This document shows, one piece after another, positions 12,890-20,713 of a DNA stretch of 21,585 bases. Numbering within the stretch: the stretch's first letter is position 1; the number at the start of each line of letters is the position of its first letter. Below the pieces are notes generated by a model, which was not told where the DNA came from, did not search any database, and was given only the letters and a program-made list of their open reading frames with translations. Position numbers and translations under genes: made by a program. The DNA comes from Candidatus Pacearchaeota archaeon (GTDB lineage: Archaea; Nanobdellota; Nanobdellia; Pacearchaeales; GW2011-AR1), in the NCBI GenBank assembly GCA_030699205.1, contig JAUYJY010000038.1, positions 1-21,585 on the forward strand, in the 5' to 3' direction.

Positions 12890-13525
12890 ATGGAAGAAAA
12901 AAATAAAATGGAAGAAAAAGTTGAATTGGGAGTTAATGAGAAGAATGAAGAAAAGAAAACTGAAACTCTAAAGGTAGAAGAATCAGAAAATAAAAATCAA
13001 GAGATTCAAAAAACGGAAGAAATTAGAGAGAAGGAAGAAATTAAGGAGAAGGGAAAGGAAGAAATTAAGGAGAAGAAAACGGAAAAGAAGAAAGGGAAAG
13101 AAGAAAAGAAAGTTAAAAAAGAACTTGCAGTTGCAAGAGGCTTGGGAATGCACCTTTCTAAAAAACATGGGATGTATATTTGCAGTTTTATTAAAAATAA
13201 AAAAATTGACGATGCAATTGCGGATTTGGAAAAAGTAAAGTTGTATAAAAAAGCGGTTCCATTCAAGGGAGAGATTCCCCACAGGAAAGGAAGAGGAATG
13301 ATGTCAGGAAGATATCCGATTAAGGGTGCTGGTTTTTTCATAAATCTCTTAAAAGTCTTAAAAGGAAATTCAGTAGTTAATGGACTGGATATAGATAGAA
13401 CAATTATAAATACTGCAAGTTCCAGCTGGGGTTCGAGGCCTGCAAAAAGTGGAGGAAGACGTGCTAAAAGAATAAATGTGATTTTAGAAGCGAGAGAAAA
13501 AATGGAGATACAAAAAACAACATAA
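12890..13525 (+). CDS. rpl22: Ribosomal protein uL22 (L22) with long charged N-terminal extension
   Basis: Large-subunit exit-tunnel protein. From the ATG at 12890 it is 211 residues, well above the roughly 150 usual in archaea. Residues 1-78 are almost only Lys, Glu and a few others (EEIKEKGKEEIKEKK), probably disordered or a single charged helix. The L22 fold begins at about ELAVARGLGMHLSKKHGM and includes IPHRKGRGMMSGRYP and ASSSWGSRPAKSGGRRAKRI. A second ATG at 12908 is also possible. An in-frame start at 12830 would overlap S19 heavily and is not favoured. Confidence 0.92.
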   Translation: MEEKNKMEEKVELGVNEKNEEKKTETLKVEESENKNQEIQKTEEIREKEEIKEKGKEEIKEKKTEKKKGKEEKKVKKELAVARGLGMHLSKKHGMYICSFIKNKKIDDAIADLEKVKLYKKAVPFKGEIPHRKGRGMMSGRYPIKGAGFFINLLKVLKGNSVVNGLDIDRTIINTASSSWGSRPAKSGGRRAKRINVILEAREKMEIQKTT

Positions 13526-13526
13526 A

Positions 13527-14216
13527 ATGGAAGAGAAAAAATTTGTGCAATTTAAGAAAGAAGAACTTGGAATTAAGGAATATGTAAAGAAAAGTTTGGG
13601 GAAAGGAAGAATTAGTGATGTTTCTATAGAATATACTCCCGTTGGTGAGAAAATTATCGTCGCTACAAACAGACCAGGATTAGTTATTGGAAGAAGAGGG
13701 GAAAAGATAAATGAATTAACGAGCGTTCTTAAAAAGAGATTTAATTTGGATAATCCACATATTGAAATAAAAGAAATCGAAAATGAATCCCTTGATGCCC
13801 AATTGATTGCTGATTCTATTGCAATAAATCTTGAAAGAAAGGGCTCTTTGAAATTTAAACTAATTGCTTATAGGACGTTAAAAGATATTATGAACGCAGG
13901 TGCATTGGGCTCTGAACTTGTTTTGTCTGGAAAGTTACCAAGTGATAGGGCAAGAACTTGGAGATTTGCTCAAGGTTATTTAAAAAAAACGGGAGAGCCG
14001 TCTAAAGTGGTAAATAAAGCTCTTGCACAGGCAAAAACAAATCAAGGAGTTGTTGGAATTAAAGTAAGCATTCTTCCCCCTGATGCAATTATACATGACA
14101 AAATTGTTGTAGATGAAGCGTTGAGAATAAAAATTATTACCGAAGCTGTTGAAGAGCCAATTAAAAAAACAAAGAAAAATGAAAAGGGCAGAAACAAATC
14201 GAAGGAGAAAAAATAA
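13527..14216 (+). CDS. rps3: Ribosomal protein uS3 (S3)
   Basis: Small-subunit head protein at the mRNA entry site. 229 residues. The type II KH domain with RPGLVIGRRGEKINELT at about 49-65 is followed by the C-terminal S3 domain with GAGALGSEL-like segment (MNAGALGSELVLSGKLPSDRA). The last about 20 residues are a Lys-rich tail. One base separates it from L22, and its stop shares a base with the L29 ATG. Confidence 0.96.
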   Translation: MEEKKFVQFKKEELGIKEYVKKSLGKGRISDVSIEYTPVGEKIIVATNRPGLVIGRRGEKINELTSVLKKRFNLDNPHIEIKEIENESLDAQLIADSIAINLERKGSLKFKLIAYRTLKDIMNAGALGSELVLSGKLPSDRARTWRFAQGYLKKTGEPSKVVNKALAQAKTNQGVVGIKVSILPPDAIIHDKIVVDEALRIKIITEAVEEPIKKTKKNEKGRNKSKEKK

Positions 14217-14425
14217 TGGCTGTTTTAAGAAATAATGAAATTGTTAAAATGGATGAAAAGGCAATGAATGCTAAACTTAAAGAATTAAGAATGGAATTGG
14301 TAAAGGCACAGGTTGCAGCAAATAAGACAAATGCGAAGACCAAAGAGATTAAAAGGGCTATTTCACGGATAATTACGTTCAGCACCAAGAAGTCTAAAGA
14401 GACAAGGGAGTTGAAAAACAAATAA
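14216..14425 (+). CDS. rpl29: Ribosomal protein uL29 (L29)
   Basis: Small two-helix large-subunit protein at the exit-tunnel rim beside L23. 69 residues. The pattern KLKELRMELVKAQVAANKT, then IKRAISRIITF, matches the family. GC counted by hand over 14221-14400 is 33%, which serves as the local baseline for the next gene. Confidence 0.94.
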   Translation: MAVLRNNEIVKMDEKAMNAKLKELRMELVKAQVAANKTNAKTKEIKRAISRIITFSTKKSKETRELKNK

Positions 14426-14433
14426 ACAGACAG

Positions 14434-14733
14434 ATGGAGATAGATCCAAAAACAGGATTACCTGTAGATGCGGCTGTATGGGAAGACCTTGCAAAAAGCG
14501 AGCAGAAGATAAGAGTGTCGACGGAAAAAAGGCGATACGGAAAGGTGGCGACCATCGTGTCGGGCTTTGATAAAAGCATTGATGTGAAGGCGACGGCAAG
14601 AGCATTGAAAGAAGAACTTGCTTGCGGAGGAACAGTGAAAGACGGAAAAATAGAGCTTCAAGGAAATCACGGAAAGAAAGTAAAACCAATTTTGGTTAGA
14701 CTTGGATTTCAAGAAGACTCTGTCGAAGACTAA
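14434..14733 (+). CDS. sui1: Translation initiation factor aIF1 (SUI1)
   Basis: Initiation factor that checks start-codon pairing in the small subunit; an SUI1 gene at this place in the S10/spc cluster is an archaeal habit. 99 residues with EKRRYGKVATIVSGFD at about 31-46, LKEELACGGTVKDGKIELQGNH and the C-terminal KVKPILVRLGF. The zinc knuckle found at the N-terminus of many archaeal versions is lost: it reads IDPKTGLPVDA instead of CPxCGLPxxLC. Hand-counted GC is 131/300 (44%), above the 33% of L29 next to it. Confidence 0.95.
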   Translation: MEIDPKTGLPVDAAVWEDLAKSEQKIRVSTEKRRYGKVATIVSGFDKSIDVKATARALKEELACGGTVKDGKIELQGNHGKKVKPILVRLGFQEDSVED

Positions 14734-14761
14734 GCCGTAATAGGTGATGAAAAATAAGGAA

Positions 14762-14782
14762 CTGAAAATCTTAGATTTTCAG
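14762..14782 (+). promoter_or_regulatory. Perfect hairpin in the SUI1-S17 gap
   Basis: ctgaaaatc and gattttcag form a perfect 9-base stem around a 3-base loop. It lies in a 77-base gap, the longest inside the ribosomal cluster, where the RNase P protein gene (rnp1/Rpp29) is found in many archaea. There is no T-run, so it looks like an mRNA processing or attenuation element rather than a terminator. Confidence 0.5.
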
Positions 14783-14810
14783 AGGGTAAGCGAAGGAGAA
14801 ATGCTAGGAA

Positions 14811-15125
14811 ATGGCAGAAAAAATAAAGAAAGAAAATAAGGAAGAAAAGAAAAGGGAAACAGTAGTTGGAACTCGCGGGAGAATTTTTGCAGGAAAGGTA
14901 GTTAAAAAATTTGATAAGAGGGTTGCGATTGAATTTGAAAGAACAATAAGAATCCCAAAATATGAAAGGTTTTCTAAGAGAAAAACAAGACTTCATGCAA
15001 GAATTCCTGAAAATATGGAAATTAGTGTGGGAGATTATGTGAAAGTCAGGGAATGCAGACCACTAAGCAAGATGATTCATTTTGTAGTCATAGAAGTTTT
15101 GGAAAACACGGAGAAAAATAAATGA
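14811..15125 (+). CDS. rps17: Ribosomal protein uS17 (S17)
   Basis: Early small-subunit assembly protein with an OB fold. 104 residues. RGRIFAGKVVKKFDKRVAIEFERTIRIPKYERFSKRKT, given here by its key parts (GRIFAGKVV, RTIRIPKYERF), and the C-terminal VGDYVKVRECRPLSKMIHFVV are characteristic. A short Lys/Glu N-terminal extension (about 15 residues) precedes the core. ggaga upstream supports the start. Overlaps L14 by four bases. Confidence 0.95.
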   Translation: MAEKIKKENKEEKKRETVVGTRGRIFAGKVVKKFDKRVAIEFERTIRIPKYERFSKRKTRLHARIPENMEISVGDYVKVRECRPLSKMIHFVVIEVLENTEKNK

Positions 15126-15523
15126 GACCAATATCAGCTAAAGGAACAAGAGCATTAAATCTGGGAGCATATTTGAATGCCAGCGATAATAGCGGGGCGA
15201 GAATTGTAAAACTTGTCAGCGTAAAAAAAGGAAAGTCAAAAAAGGGAAGACAGCAATATGCAAAAATTGCAGACCAAGTCAAGGTTTCAGTAAGAGCTGG
15301 AAAACCTGAAATGAAAGGAGAAGTTTATGATGCAGTAATTATAAGATTAAAAAGAGCATATAGAAGAAAAACAGGGGAGAGAGTTTGTTTTGAAGATAAT
15401 GCTGTTGCCTTACTAAAAGATGATAAAGGAAATCCAAAGGGAACTCAAATTAAAGGTCCTGTATCAAGAGAAGTAGCTGAAAGGTGGAAGGGTGTCTCTA
15501 AAATTGCCCAATTTGTATTATGA
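15122..15523 (+). CDS. rpl14: Ribosomal protein uL14 (L14)
   Basis: Large-subunit protein at the interface with the 30S (bridges B5/B8). 133 residues. DNSGARIVKLVSVKKGK and the conserved end GTQIKGPVSREVAERW are diagnostic, with the archaeal/eukaryotic RAYRRKTGERVCFEDNAVAL block. Four-base overlaps on both sides. Confidence 0.97.
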   Translation: MRPISAKGTRALNLGAYLNASDNSGARIVKLVSVKKGKSKKGRQQYAKIADQVKVSVRAGKPEMKGEVYDAVIIRLKRAYRRKTGERVCFEDNAVALLKDDKGNPKGTQIKGPVSREVAERWKGVSKIAQFVL

Positions 15524-15930
15524 AAACTGTATTTTCAACATCATGGATTTCAAGTAGTCAACCCAGAAAGCAGAGGAAATACAGATATAATGCTCCATTG
15601 CATATAAAACATAAGTTTTTAAATGCAAATTTATCGAAGGAGTTAAGGAAAAAGTATGGGAAGAAAAGCCTTCCTCTACGCAAGGGAGACGAAGTTCTGG
15701 TTATGAGGGGGAGTTTTGCGAAGAAGAAAGGAAAAATTTTGGAAGTTGATTTGAAAAAATTAAGATTGACTGTCGAAGGGATTAATAGAAAGAAGTCTGA
15801 TGGAACAAAAGTTAATGTTTATTTTAATCCAAGTAAAGTCCAGATTGTCTCTTTAAATACCGAAGACACGAAAAGATTTAAGAAAAATATGAAAATTGGA
15901 GAAGAAAAAAATGCACCTGAAAAGAAATAA
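15520..15930 (+). CDS. rpl24: Ribosomal protein uL24 (L24, archaeal L26e type)
   Basis: Assembly initiator of the large subunit, located at the exit-tunnel rim. 136 residues. SSQPRKQRKYRYNAPLHIK at the N-terminus is the archaeal/eukaryotic type, and the KOW motif LRKGDEVLVMRGSFAKKKGK lies at about 52-72. Its 3' end overlaps S4e by 20 bases. Confidence 0.96.
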   Translation: MKTVFSTSWISSSQPRKQRKYRYNAPLHIKHKFLNANLSKELRKKYGKKSLPLRKGDEVLVMRGSFAKKKGKILEVDLKKLRLTVEGINRKKSDGTKVNVYFNPSKVQIVSLNTEDTKRFKKNMKIGEEKNAPEKK

Positions 15931-16534
15931 TGCGTCAAGAAAATTGCCAGTTCCGAGAAAGGGAACTAAATACTTAGCGAGAGCACTAAATAATCATAAA
16001 TCAGGAGTTCCTGTGGTTGTTGCTGTAAGAGATATGCTTGGAATTGCAAGAGATGCAAGAGAGGTTAAAAAGATGGCTTACGGAAAATTGCTTAAAATTA
16101 ATGGAAGAGCCGTCAAAGATATTAGAGAATCAATAAAATTATTTGGGATATTGCAGGCAGATAAGACCTATATGTTAAAGATACTTCCTTCTGGAAGATT
16201 CTTTTTTGAAGAAACTAAAGGGGGAACAAGAATATGCAAGGTGATTGGAAGGAAGGTTTTAACGGGAAATTCGGTTCAGGTAAATCTTCATGACGGGACT
16301 AATTTTATTTCAAAAGAAGATATTGTAATCGGAGGTTCGGTTGAATTAGATATGGAAAATAAAATGAATAAATTTATTTCTCTTGAAAAGGGAAAAAATG
16401 TTTTTGTTGTTTCTGGAAAAAGTGTGGGCTTGACAGGGCGTGTTGAAAAAATAGATGAAAAAAATGTGCTTGTTAAATTTGATAATGAGAAAATGGAGGT
16501 TATGCTTAATAAAAGCCATTTAATTGTACTATGA
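15911..16534 (+). CDS. rps4e: Ribosomal protein eS4 (S4e)
   Basis: Archaeal/eukaryotic small-subunit protein. 207 residues from the ATG at 15911, which gives the family N-terminus MHLKRNNASRKLPVPRKGTKYL. A TTG at 15896 is not favoured. It contains the S4-like segment, the central S4e domain (GILQADKTYMLKILPSGRFFF) and the C-terminal KOW region GKNVFVVSGKSVGLTGRVE. Somewhat shorter than the usual roughly 240 residues. Overlaps the L24 3' end by 20 bases and L5 by four. Confidence 0.94.
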   Translation: MHLKRNNASRKLPVPRKGTKYLARALNNHKSGVPVVVAVRDMLGIARDAREVKKMAYGKLLKINGRAVKDIRESIKLFGILQADKTYMLKILPSGRFFFEETKGGTRICKVIGRKVLTGNSVQVNLHDGTNFISKEDIVIGGSVELDMENKMNKFISLEKGKNVFVVSGKSVGLTGRVEKIDEKNVLVKFDNEKMEVMLNKSHLIVL

Positions 16535-17037
16535 ATAACGTAATGAGAGATCCAAAAATAAAGAAAGTTGTTTTAAGTGCTGGTGCAACAGGAAATGATT
16601 TAGATAAATCGGTTAAGTTGCTTGAATTAATTAGTGAAAGAAAACCTCAAGTTATAAAATCGGGGCCTAGAAAGAGAATTCCTGCTTTTGGAGTGAAGCC
16701 AAATATGGAATTGGGAACTAGTGTAACTTTGAGGGGCTCAGATGCAATCGCATTGTTAAGAAGGCTTCTTGGAGCAATTGATAATAAATTGAAAGCAAAA
16801 CAAATTGACCAAAATAATTTTTCATTCGGAATTGAAGAATATATCAATATTCCAGATACAAAGTATGTTAGGGAAATAGGAATAAGGGGATTTAATGTCA
16901 CTGTTGTTTTTGAGAGAGCAGGGACAAGGGTTAAGATAAAAAAAATAAAGAGGGGGAAAATTCCTAAAAGACAATATATTGGTGCTGAAGAAATTATTAA
17001 GTTTATGAAAGATAAATTCAATACGGAGATAGAATAA
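16531..17037 (+). CDS. rpl5: Ribosomal protein uL5 (L5)
   Basis: Central-protuberance protein binding 5S rRNA and P-site tRNA. 168 residues. LSAGATGNDLDKSVKLLELI near the N-terminus, SGPRKRIPAFGVKPNMELG and the DTKYVREIGIRGFNVTVVFER block match the family. An internal ATG at 16543 (MRDPKIKK) would fit equally well; the upstream one overlaps the S4e stop in the usual ATGA manner. Confidence 0.96.
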   Translation: MNNVMRDPKIKKVVLSAGATGNDLDKSVKLLELISERKPQVIKSGPRKRIPAFGVKPNMELGTSVTLRGSDAIALLRRLLGAIDNKLKAKQIDQNNFSFGIEEYINIPDTKYVREIGIRGFNVTVVFERAGTRVKIKKIKRGKIPKRQYIGAEEIIKFMKDKFNTEIE

Positions 17038-17038
17038 T

Positions 17039-17269
17039 ATGACTGCAAGTGATTGGAACAAACTGTTAAAGCAATTGAAGGCGAAACCAGTGATAGCAAA
17101 GCGCTTCATTAAACATAGTAAGCCGAAAGATAGAAAGATTGGTGTTGCGGCACAAAAATGCAAAAGGTGCGGGAGATTTGGTGCACATTTAAATCAATAT
17201 AACCTTCATTTATGCAGACAATGTTTTAGAGAAATAGCGGAGGAAATAGGATTTAAAAAATATAGTTAA
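17039..17269 (+). CDS. rps14: Ribosomal protein uS14 (S14), zinc-binding, with N-terminal extension
   Basis: Small-subunit head protein. 76 residues, against about 50-57 for the common archaeal form. The zinc site is C41xxC44 (KCKRCG) and C59xxC62 (LCRQCF), followed by REIAEEIGFKKYS. Residues 1-35 (MTASDWNKLLKQLKAKPVIA and a basic stretch) are extra; I recall similar extensions in DPANN archaea. One base separates it from L5 and from S8. Confidence 0.95.
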   Translation: MTASDWNKLLKQLKAKPVIAKRFIKHSKPKDRKIGVAAQKCKRCGRFGAHLNQYNLHLCRQCFREIAEEIGFKKYS

Positions 17270-17270
17270 A

Positions 17271-17645
17271 ATGAGTCAAGATATAGTATCGGATGCGTTG
17301 AATCAAATAATGAATGCGAAAAGGTCTAATAGGAATTCTGTTAAAATTAGGGCATATTCTAAATTTTTTATATCTATTTTAGCAATAGGAAAACTTAGAA
17401 ATTATATTGAGGATTATAAATCCGAGTCTGATGGATTGGTTGTCAATTTTGGTAAGTTGAATGTCTGCAAAGCAGTAAAACCAAGATATATTGTAAAAGC
17501 AAAAATGATAGATAAATATGTAAGGAGATATCTCCCTGCAAGAGATATGGGTGTCTTGATTATTTCAACAAGCAAGGGGCTAATGACGCATCAAACAGCA
17601 TTGGAGAAAAACTTGGGAGGAAGCATTATAGCTTATTTTTATTAA
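17271..17645 (+). CDS. rps8: Ribosomal protein uS8 (S8)
   Basis: Central-domain 16S rRNA binder (helix 21). 124 residues, slightly shorter than the common 130. SDALNQIMNAKRSNRNSVKI at the N-terminus and the C-terminal RDMGVLIISTSKGLMTHQTAL block are diagnostic. Its stop shares a base with the L6 start. Confidence 0.96.
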   Translation: MSQDIVSDALNQIMNAKRSNRNSVKIRAYSKFFISILAIGKLRNYIEDYKSESDGLVVNFGKLNVCKAVKPRYIVKAKMIDKYVRRYLPARDMGVLIISTSKGLMTHQTALEKNLGGSIIAYFY

Positions 17646-18187
17646 TGAAAAAACAATATTCTACAGGAATTTTAATTCCTGAAGGGATTTCCTGTGAGTT
17701 TATAGATAGGACCCTTGTATGTAAAAAGGGAGACACCGAATTAAAAAGAATATTTATTATTCCGGGAGTTAAAATATCTGTCGAAGATGGAAAAGTTAAT
17801 TTTAATTGTTTAAGAGCAAATAAAAAGGATATTGCATTAATGAATACAAATAGGGCTCACGCAAAAAATATGCTGAATGGTGTGGAGAATAATTTTGTTT
17901 ATGAATTAGAAATATGCAATGTTCATTTTCCTATGACTGTGAAAGTTGATAAAAATAAAGTGATAATTTCTAACTTCCTGGGAGAAAAAGTAAATAGGAC
18001 TGCAAAAATAGCAGAAAATGTTAATGTAGAAGTTAAGGGAAATAAAATCTTTGTTACTGGGGGAGATATTGAAAGAACGGGACAAACTGCAGCGAATATT
18101 GAAAAAGCCTCTAAGGTCGCTAAGAAAGACAGGAGAGTTTTTCAGGATGGAATTTTTCTGATTAATAAACCGAGGAGGGCAATATGA
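17645..18187 (+). CDS. rpl6: Ribosomal protein uL6 (L6)
   Basis: Large-subunit protein near the sarcin-ricin loop and factor-binding site. 180 residues with the two tandem L6 repeats. The second contains MTVKVDKNKVIISNFLGEK and the end DRRVFQDGIFLINK. Four-base overlap with L32e. Confidence 0.95.
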   Translation: MKKQYSTGILIPEGISCEFIDRTLVCKKGDTELKRIFIIPGVKISVEDGKVNFNCLRANKKDIALMNTNRAHAKNMLNGVENNFVYELEICNVHFPMTVKVDKNKVIISNFLGEKVNRTAKIAENVNVEVKGNKIFVTGGDIERTGQTAANIEKASKVAKKDRRVFQDGIFLINKPRRAI

Positions 18188-18540
18188 ATTTTATAAGAAG
18201 AGATTATAAGAGATATTCAAAGATTGGAAAGAATAGAAAAAAGCTGCAAAAATGGAGAAGACCGAACGGAAGGGACAATAAGATTAGGGAGAATAGAAAG
18301 GGTTATCCCACGTTGGTAAAAATTGGATTTAAATCTCCCAGAAAAACTGCAGGAAGAATTAAAGGGCTTTTACCCTGCAGAGTTTTTAATTTTAAGGATC
18401 TGGAAAGTGCAGGAAAAGATAAAATGATTATAATCGGAAAGGTAGGGGCAAAAAAGAAAATAGAAATAATAAAAAAAGCGAATGAAATGAATCTTAAAAT
18501 TTTCAATGTTGTGAAGGAGAAAAAAAATGAAGTTAGATAA
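18184..18540 (+). CDS. rpl32e: Ribosomal protein eL32 (L32e)
   Basis: Large-subunit protein found only in archaea and eukaryotes. 118 residues, basic N-terminus FIRRDYKRYSKIGKNRKK, then WRRPNGRDNKIRENRKGYP and the VKIGFKSPRKTAG block. It overlaps L19e by 14 bases, a larger overlap than most in the cluster. Confidence 0.94.
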   Translation: MNFIRRDYKRYSKIGKNRKKLQKWRRPNGRDNKIRENRKGYPTLVKIGFKSPRKTAGRIKGLLPCRVFNFKDLESAGKDKMIIIGKVGAKKKIEIIKKANEMNLKIFNVVKEKKNEVR

Positions 18541-18949
18541 GAAGAAAGACCTTGCAGTAAGAACATTGAATGTTGGAAGAGCAAGAATTTTGTTTAATAC
18601 TTCCCGATTGGACGAAATTAAAGAAGCAATTACAAAACAGGACATAAGAGATTTGCTTAAAAGCAAGGCAATAATGATTAAAGAAATTACAGGAAAAAGA
18701 AAACAGACTAAAAACAAAAGAAGAAGAGCTGGAAGTATAAAGAAAAAAGTTAATACCAGAAAAAGAGATTATATGATAATCACGAGAAAACTTAGGGCAT
18801 ATATTTTTGAGTTGAAAAAACACGGGACAATAAACCCAGAGGAGTATTGGAAATTGAGGAAAGAAATTAGAGCGAGACAGTTTAAAAGCAAGGCACATAT
18901 GAAAGAGAGAATTCAGGGAATAATCTCTGAAAGGGAAAATAACAAATGA
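18527..18949 (+). CDS. rpl19e: Ribosomal protein eL19 (L19e)
   Basis: Archaeal/eukaryotic large-subunit protein with a long helix reaching to the small subunit. 140 residues. DLAVRTLNVGRARILFN at the N-terminus, ITGKRKQTKNKRRRAGSIKK and the C-terminal helical segment (YWKLRKEIRARQFKSKAHMK). An SD-like gaaggag at 18514-18520 precedes the ATG, inside the end of L32e. Confidence 0.95.
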   Translation: MKLDKKKDLAVRTLNVGRARILFNTSRLDEIKEAITKQDIRDLLKSKAIMIKEITGKRKQTKNKRRRAGSIKKKVNTRKRDYMIITRKLRAYIFELKKHGTINPEEYWKLRKEIRARQFKSKAHMKERIQGIISERENNK

Positions 18950-19431
18950 AAAAGATAGGAAGAACAATAAGGAGAAGGAGAAGAGAAGCAAAAACAGATT
19001 ATAAACTGAGATTTGGTCTTTTGAAATCTGAAAAGCAAAGGGTTGTTGTAAGAAAAACAAATAGGTATATAATTGGGCAGATAGTAATCTCAGATATTGC
19101 TCAAGATAGAGTTGTTTTAAGTGTGAGTTCTAAAGACTTACTAAGTTATGGATGGCCCGAAAAATTAAAGGGAAGTTTGAAAAGTTTACCTGCATGCTAT
19201 CTAACTGGATTTTTACTTGGAAAAAAATTAGAAAAAACAAGAGAAGGGATATTAGATATTGGACTGCAAAGGAATATTAAAAATTCGAGAATTTATGCTT
19301 TTGTCAGAGGTCTTGTAGATTCAGGATTTTCAATTCCGCATAGTGAAGAATCTCTTCCAGATCAAAAGTTTTTGGAAAAGAATGAATTAACAGGAAAGCT
19401 TATTAATCAACTAAAGGAGAAGATTTTATAA
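18946..19431 (+). CDS. rpl18: Ribosomal protein uL18 (L18)
   Basis: 5S rRNA-binding protein of the central protuberance. 161 residues, archaeal L5e-like type. RRRREAKTDYKLRFGLLKSE, VVVRKTNRYIIGQIV and the YLTGFLLGKKLEKTREGILD block are characteristic; it ends with GLVDSGFSIPHSEESLPDQK. Twenty-three bases separate it from S5. Confidence 0.95.
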   Translation: MKKIGRTIRRRRREAKTDYKLRFGLLKSEKQRVVVRKTNRYIIGQIVISDIAQDRVVLSVSSKDLLSYGWPEKLKGSLKSLPACYLTGFLLGKKLEKTREGILDIGLQRNIKNSRIYAFVRGLVDSGFSIPHSEESLPDQKFLEKNELTGKLINQLKEKIL

Positions 19432-19454
19432 AAATAAATTAAGGCACAGAGAAA

Positions 19455-20291
19455 ATGGCTAAGCAAGAAACCGTAAATGAACCGAAGGATTTGATTGAAC
19501 CAGTTCCGGAAGAATTAGAAAAATTAGATGAAGATTTGAGTGTTGAAGAAATTGTAGCTGAAGCTGAAAAGAAGGGAGAAACAATAAAACAAGAAAGAGA
19601 GATGACTTTCCTAGAGAAAAGGGCAGAAAGAGAAAGAAAAGAATCAAGTGAAAGACTTGCATCATGGATTCCAAAAACTAAAATAGGGAGAGAAGTTAAA
19701 GAAGGAAAAGAAAAAGACATTGATAATATTCTTGAAAACAAGAAGAAAATATTAGAACCTGAAATCGTTGATAGCCTCTTGAAATTAGAAAGTGATTTGT
19801 TATCTATTGGACAGGCAAAAGGAAAATTTGGGGGAGGAAAAAGAAGGGCATGGAGGCAAACCCAAAAGAAAACAAAAGAAGGGAACGTTCTTACTTTCTC
19901 TGCTATGGCTGTTGTTGGAGATAAGGATGGACATGTGGGGGTTGGATTTGGAAAATCTAAAGAAACATTGCCTTCAAGAGAAAAGGCAGTAAGAAAAGCT
20001 AAGCTTAATTTAATAAGAATAAATCGCGGGTGTGCTCACTTTGACTGCTCTTGTAATGAAAAACATACTGTTCCTTACGTAGTTGTGGGAAAATGCGGAA
20101 GTGTTAGAATCAAACTAATTCCTGCACCTCAGGGGACGGGATTGGTCGTTGGAGACGAATGTAAAAAGATATTAAGACTTGCCGGAATAAAAGATGTTTA
20201 CAGCAATACCTATGGAAGTGTAAAGACCACATTCAACTTAGCAAAGGCTTGTCTTCAGGCATTAGAGAAAACTAAGGAGCTGATAAGATGA
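19455..20291 (+). CDS. rps5: Ribosomal protein uS5 (S5) with long acidic N-terminal extension
   Basis: Small-subunit protein at the mRNA entry tunnel, important for decoding fidelity. 278 residues compared with about 210-235 in typical archaea. Residues 1-67 are an acidic, helix-prone extension (LEKLDEDLSVEEIVAEAEKK). The family starts at SWIPKTKIGREV; the S5 RNA-binding domain follows FGGGKRRAWRQT with the VGFGKSKE motif, and the C-terminal part has CAHFDCSCNEKHTVPY and GSVRIKLIPAPQGTGLVVG, typical of archaea. Four-base overlap with L30. Confidence 0.95.
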   Translation: MAKQETVNEPKDLIEPVPEELEKLDEDLSVEEIVAEAEKKGETIKQEREMTFLEKRAERERKESSERLASWIPKTKIGREVKEGKEKDIDNILENKKKILEPEIVDSLLKLESDLLSIGQAKGKFGGGKRRAWRQTQKKTKEGNVLTFSAMAVVGDKDGHVGVGFGKSKETLPSREKAVRKAKLNLIRINRGCAHFDCSCNEKHTVPYVVVGKCGSVRIKLIPAPQGTGLVVGDECKKILRLAGIKDVYSNTYGSVKTTFNLAKACLQALEKTKELIR

Positions 20292-20713
20292 TAATTGCAA
20301 TAAGAATTTCAGGAATGGTTGGCGTGTCAAGAAAAGTTGAGGATACATTATTTAGATTAAGATTGAGAAGAAAATATTCGGCAGTAATTCTTGAAGAAAA
20401 TACAAAAAATGAAAAACTCTTAAGGACTTTAAGAGATTTTACTGCATTTGGGAGAATTAGCGAGGAAAATCTTGTGAAACTTATTGAATTGAGAGGGCAG
20501 AAATTGAGTTCTTCAAAAGATATGAAAATTAATTCGAAGAAAATTGCTTCAGAATTAGGGAAAAAGAACCTTGAGGATTTTGGATTAAAGAAATTTTTTA
20601 GGCTTCATCCACCTAGAAAAGGAATTGAAAGCAAGAAACATTTTGGAGTTGGAAAGGGCGTTCTTGGAGATAATAAAGATAAGATAAATGATTTGTTGGA
20701 GAGAATGTTATGA
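20288..20713 (+). CDS. rpl30: Ribosomal protein uL30 (L30, archaeal L7e type)
   Basis: Large-subunit protein. 141 residues, the long archaeal/eukaryotic form. IAIRISGMVGVSRKVEDTLF, RLRRKYSAVIL and the end KKFFRLHPPRKGIESKKHFG are characteristic. Overlaps the next small gene by four bases, which suggests that this gene is translated with the cluster. Confidence 0.94.
   Translation: MIIAIRISGMVGVSRKVEDTLFRLRLRRKYSAVILEENTKNEKLLRTLRDFTAFGRISEENLVKLIELRGQKLSSSKDMKINSKKIASELGKKNLEDFGLKKFFRLHPPRKGIESKKHFGVGKGVLGDNKDKINDLLERML

Noticed and set aside
18533..19060. 175-codon minus-strand frame opposite L19e and L18
   Set aside because: It lies wholly antisense to two well-conserved ribosomal genes, and its product is a low-complexity Phe/Ser-rich chain, the usual mirror of Lys/Glu-rich coding DNA. 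The same holds for the other antisense frames in the cluster.
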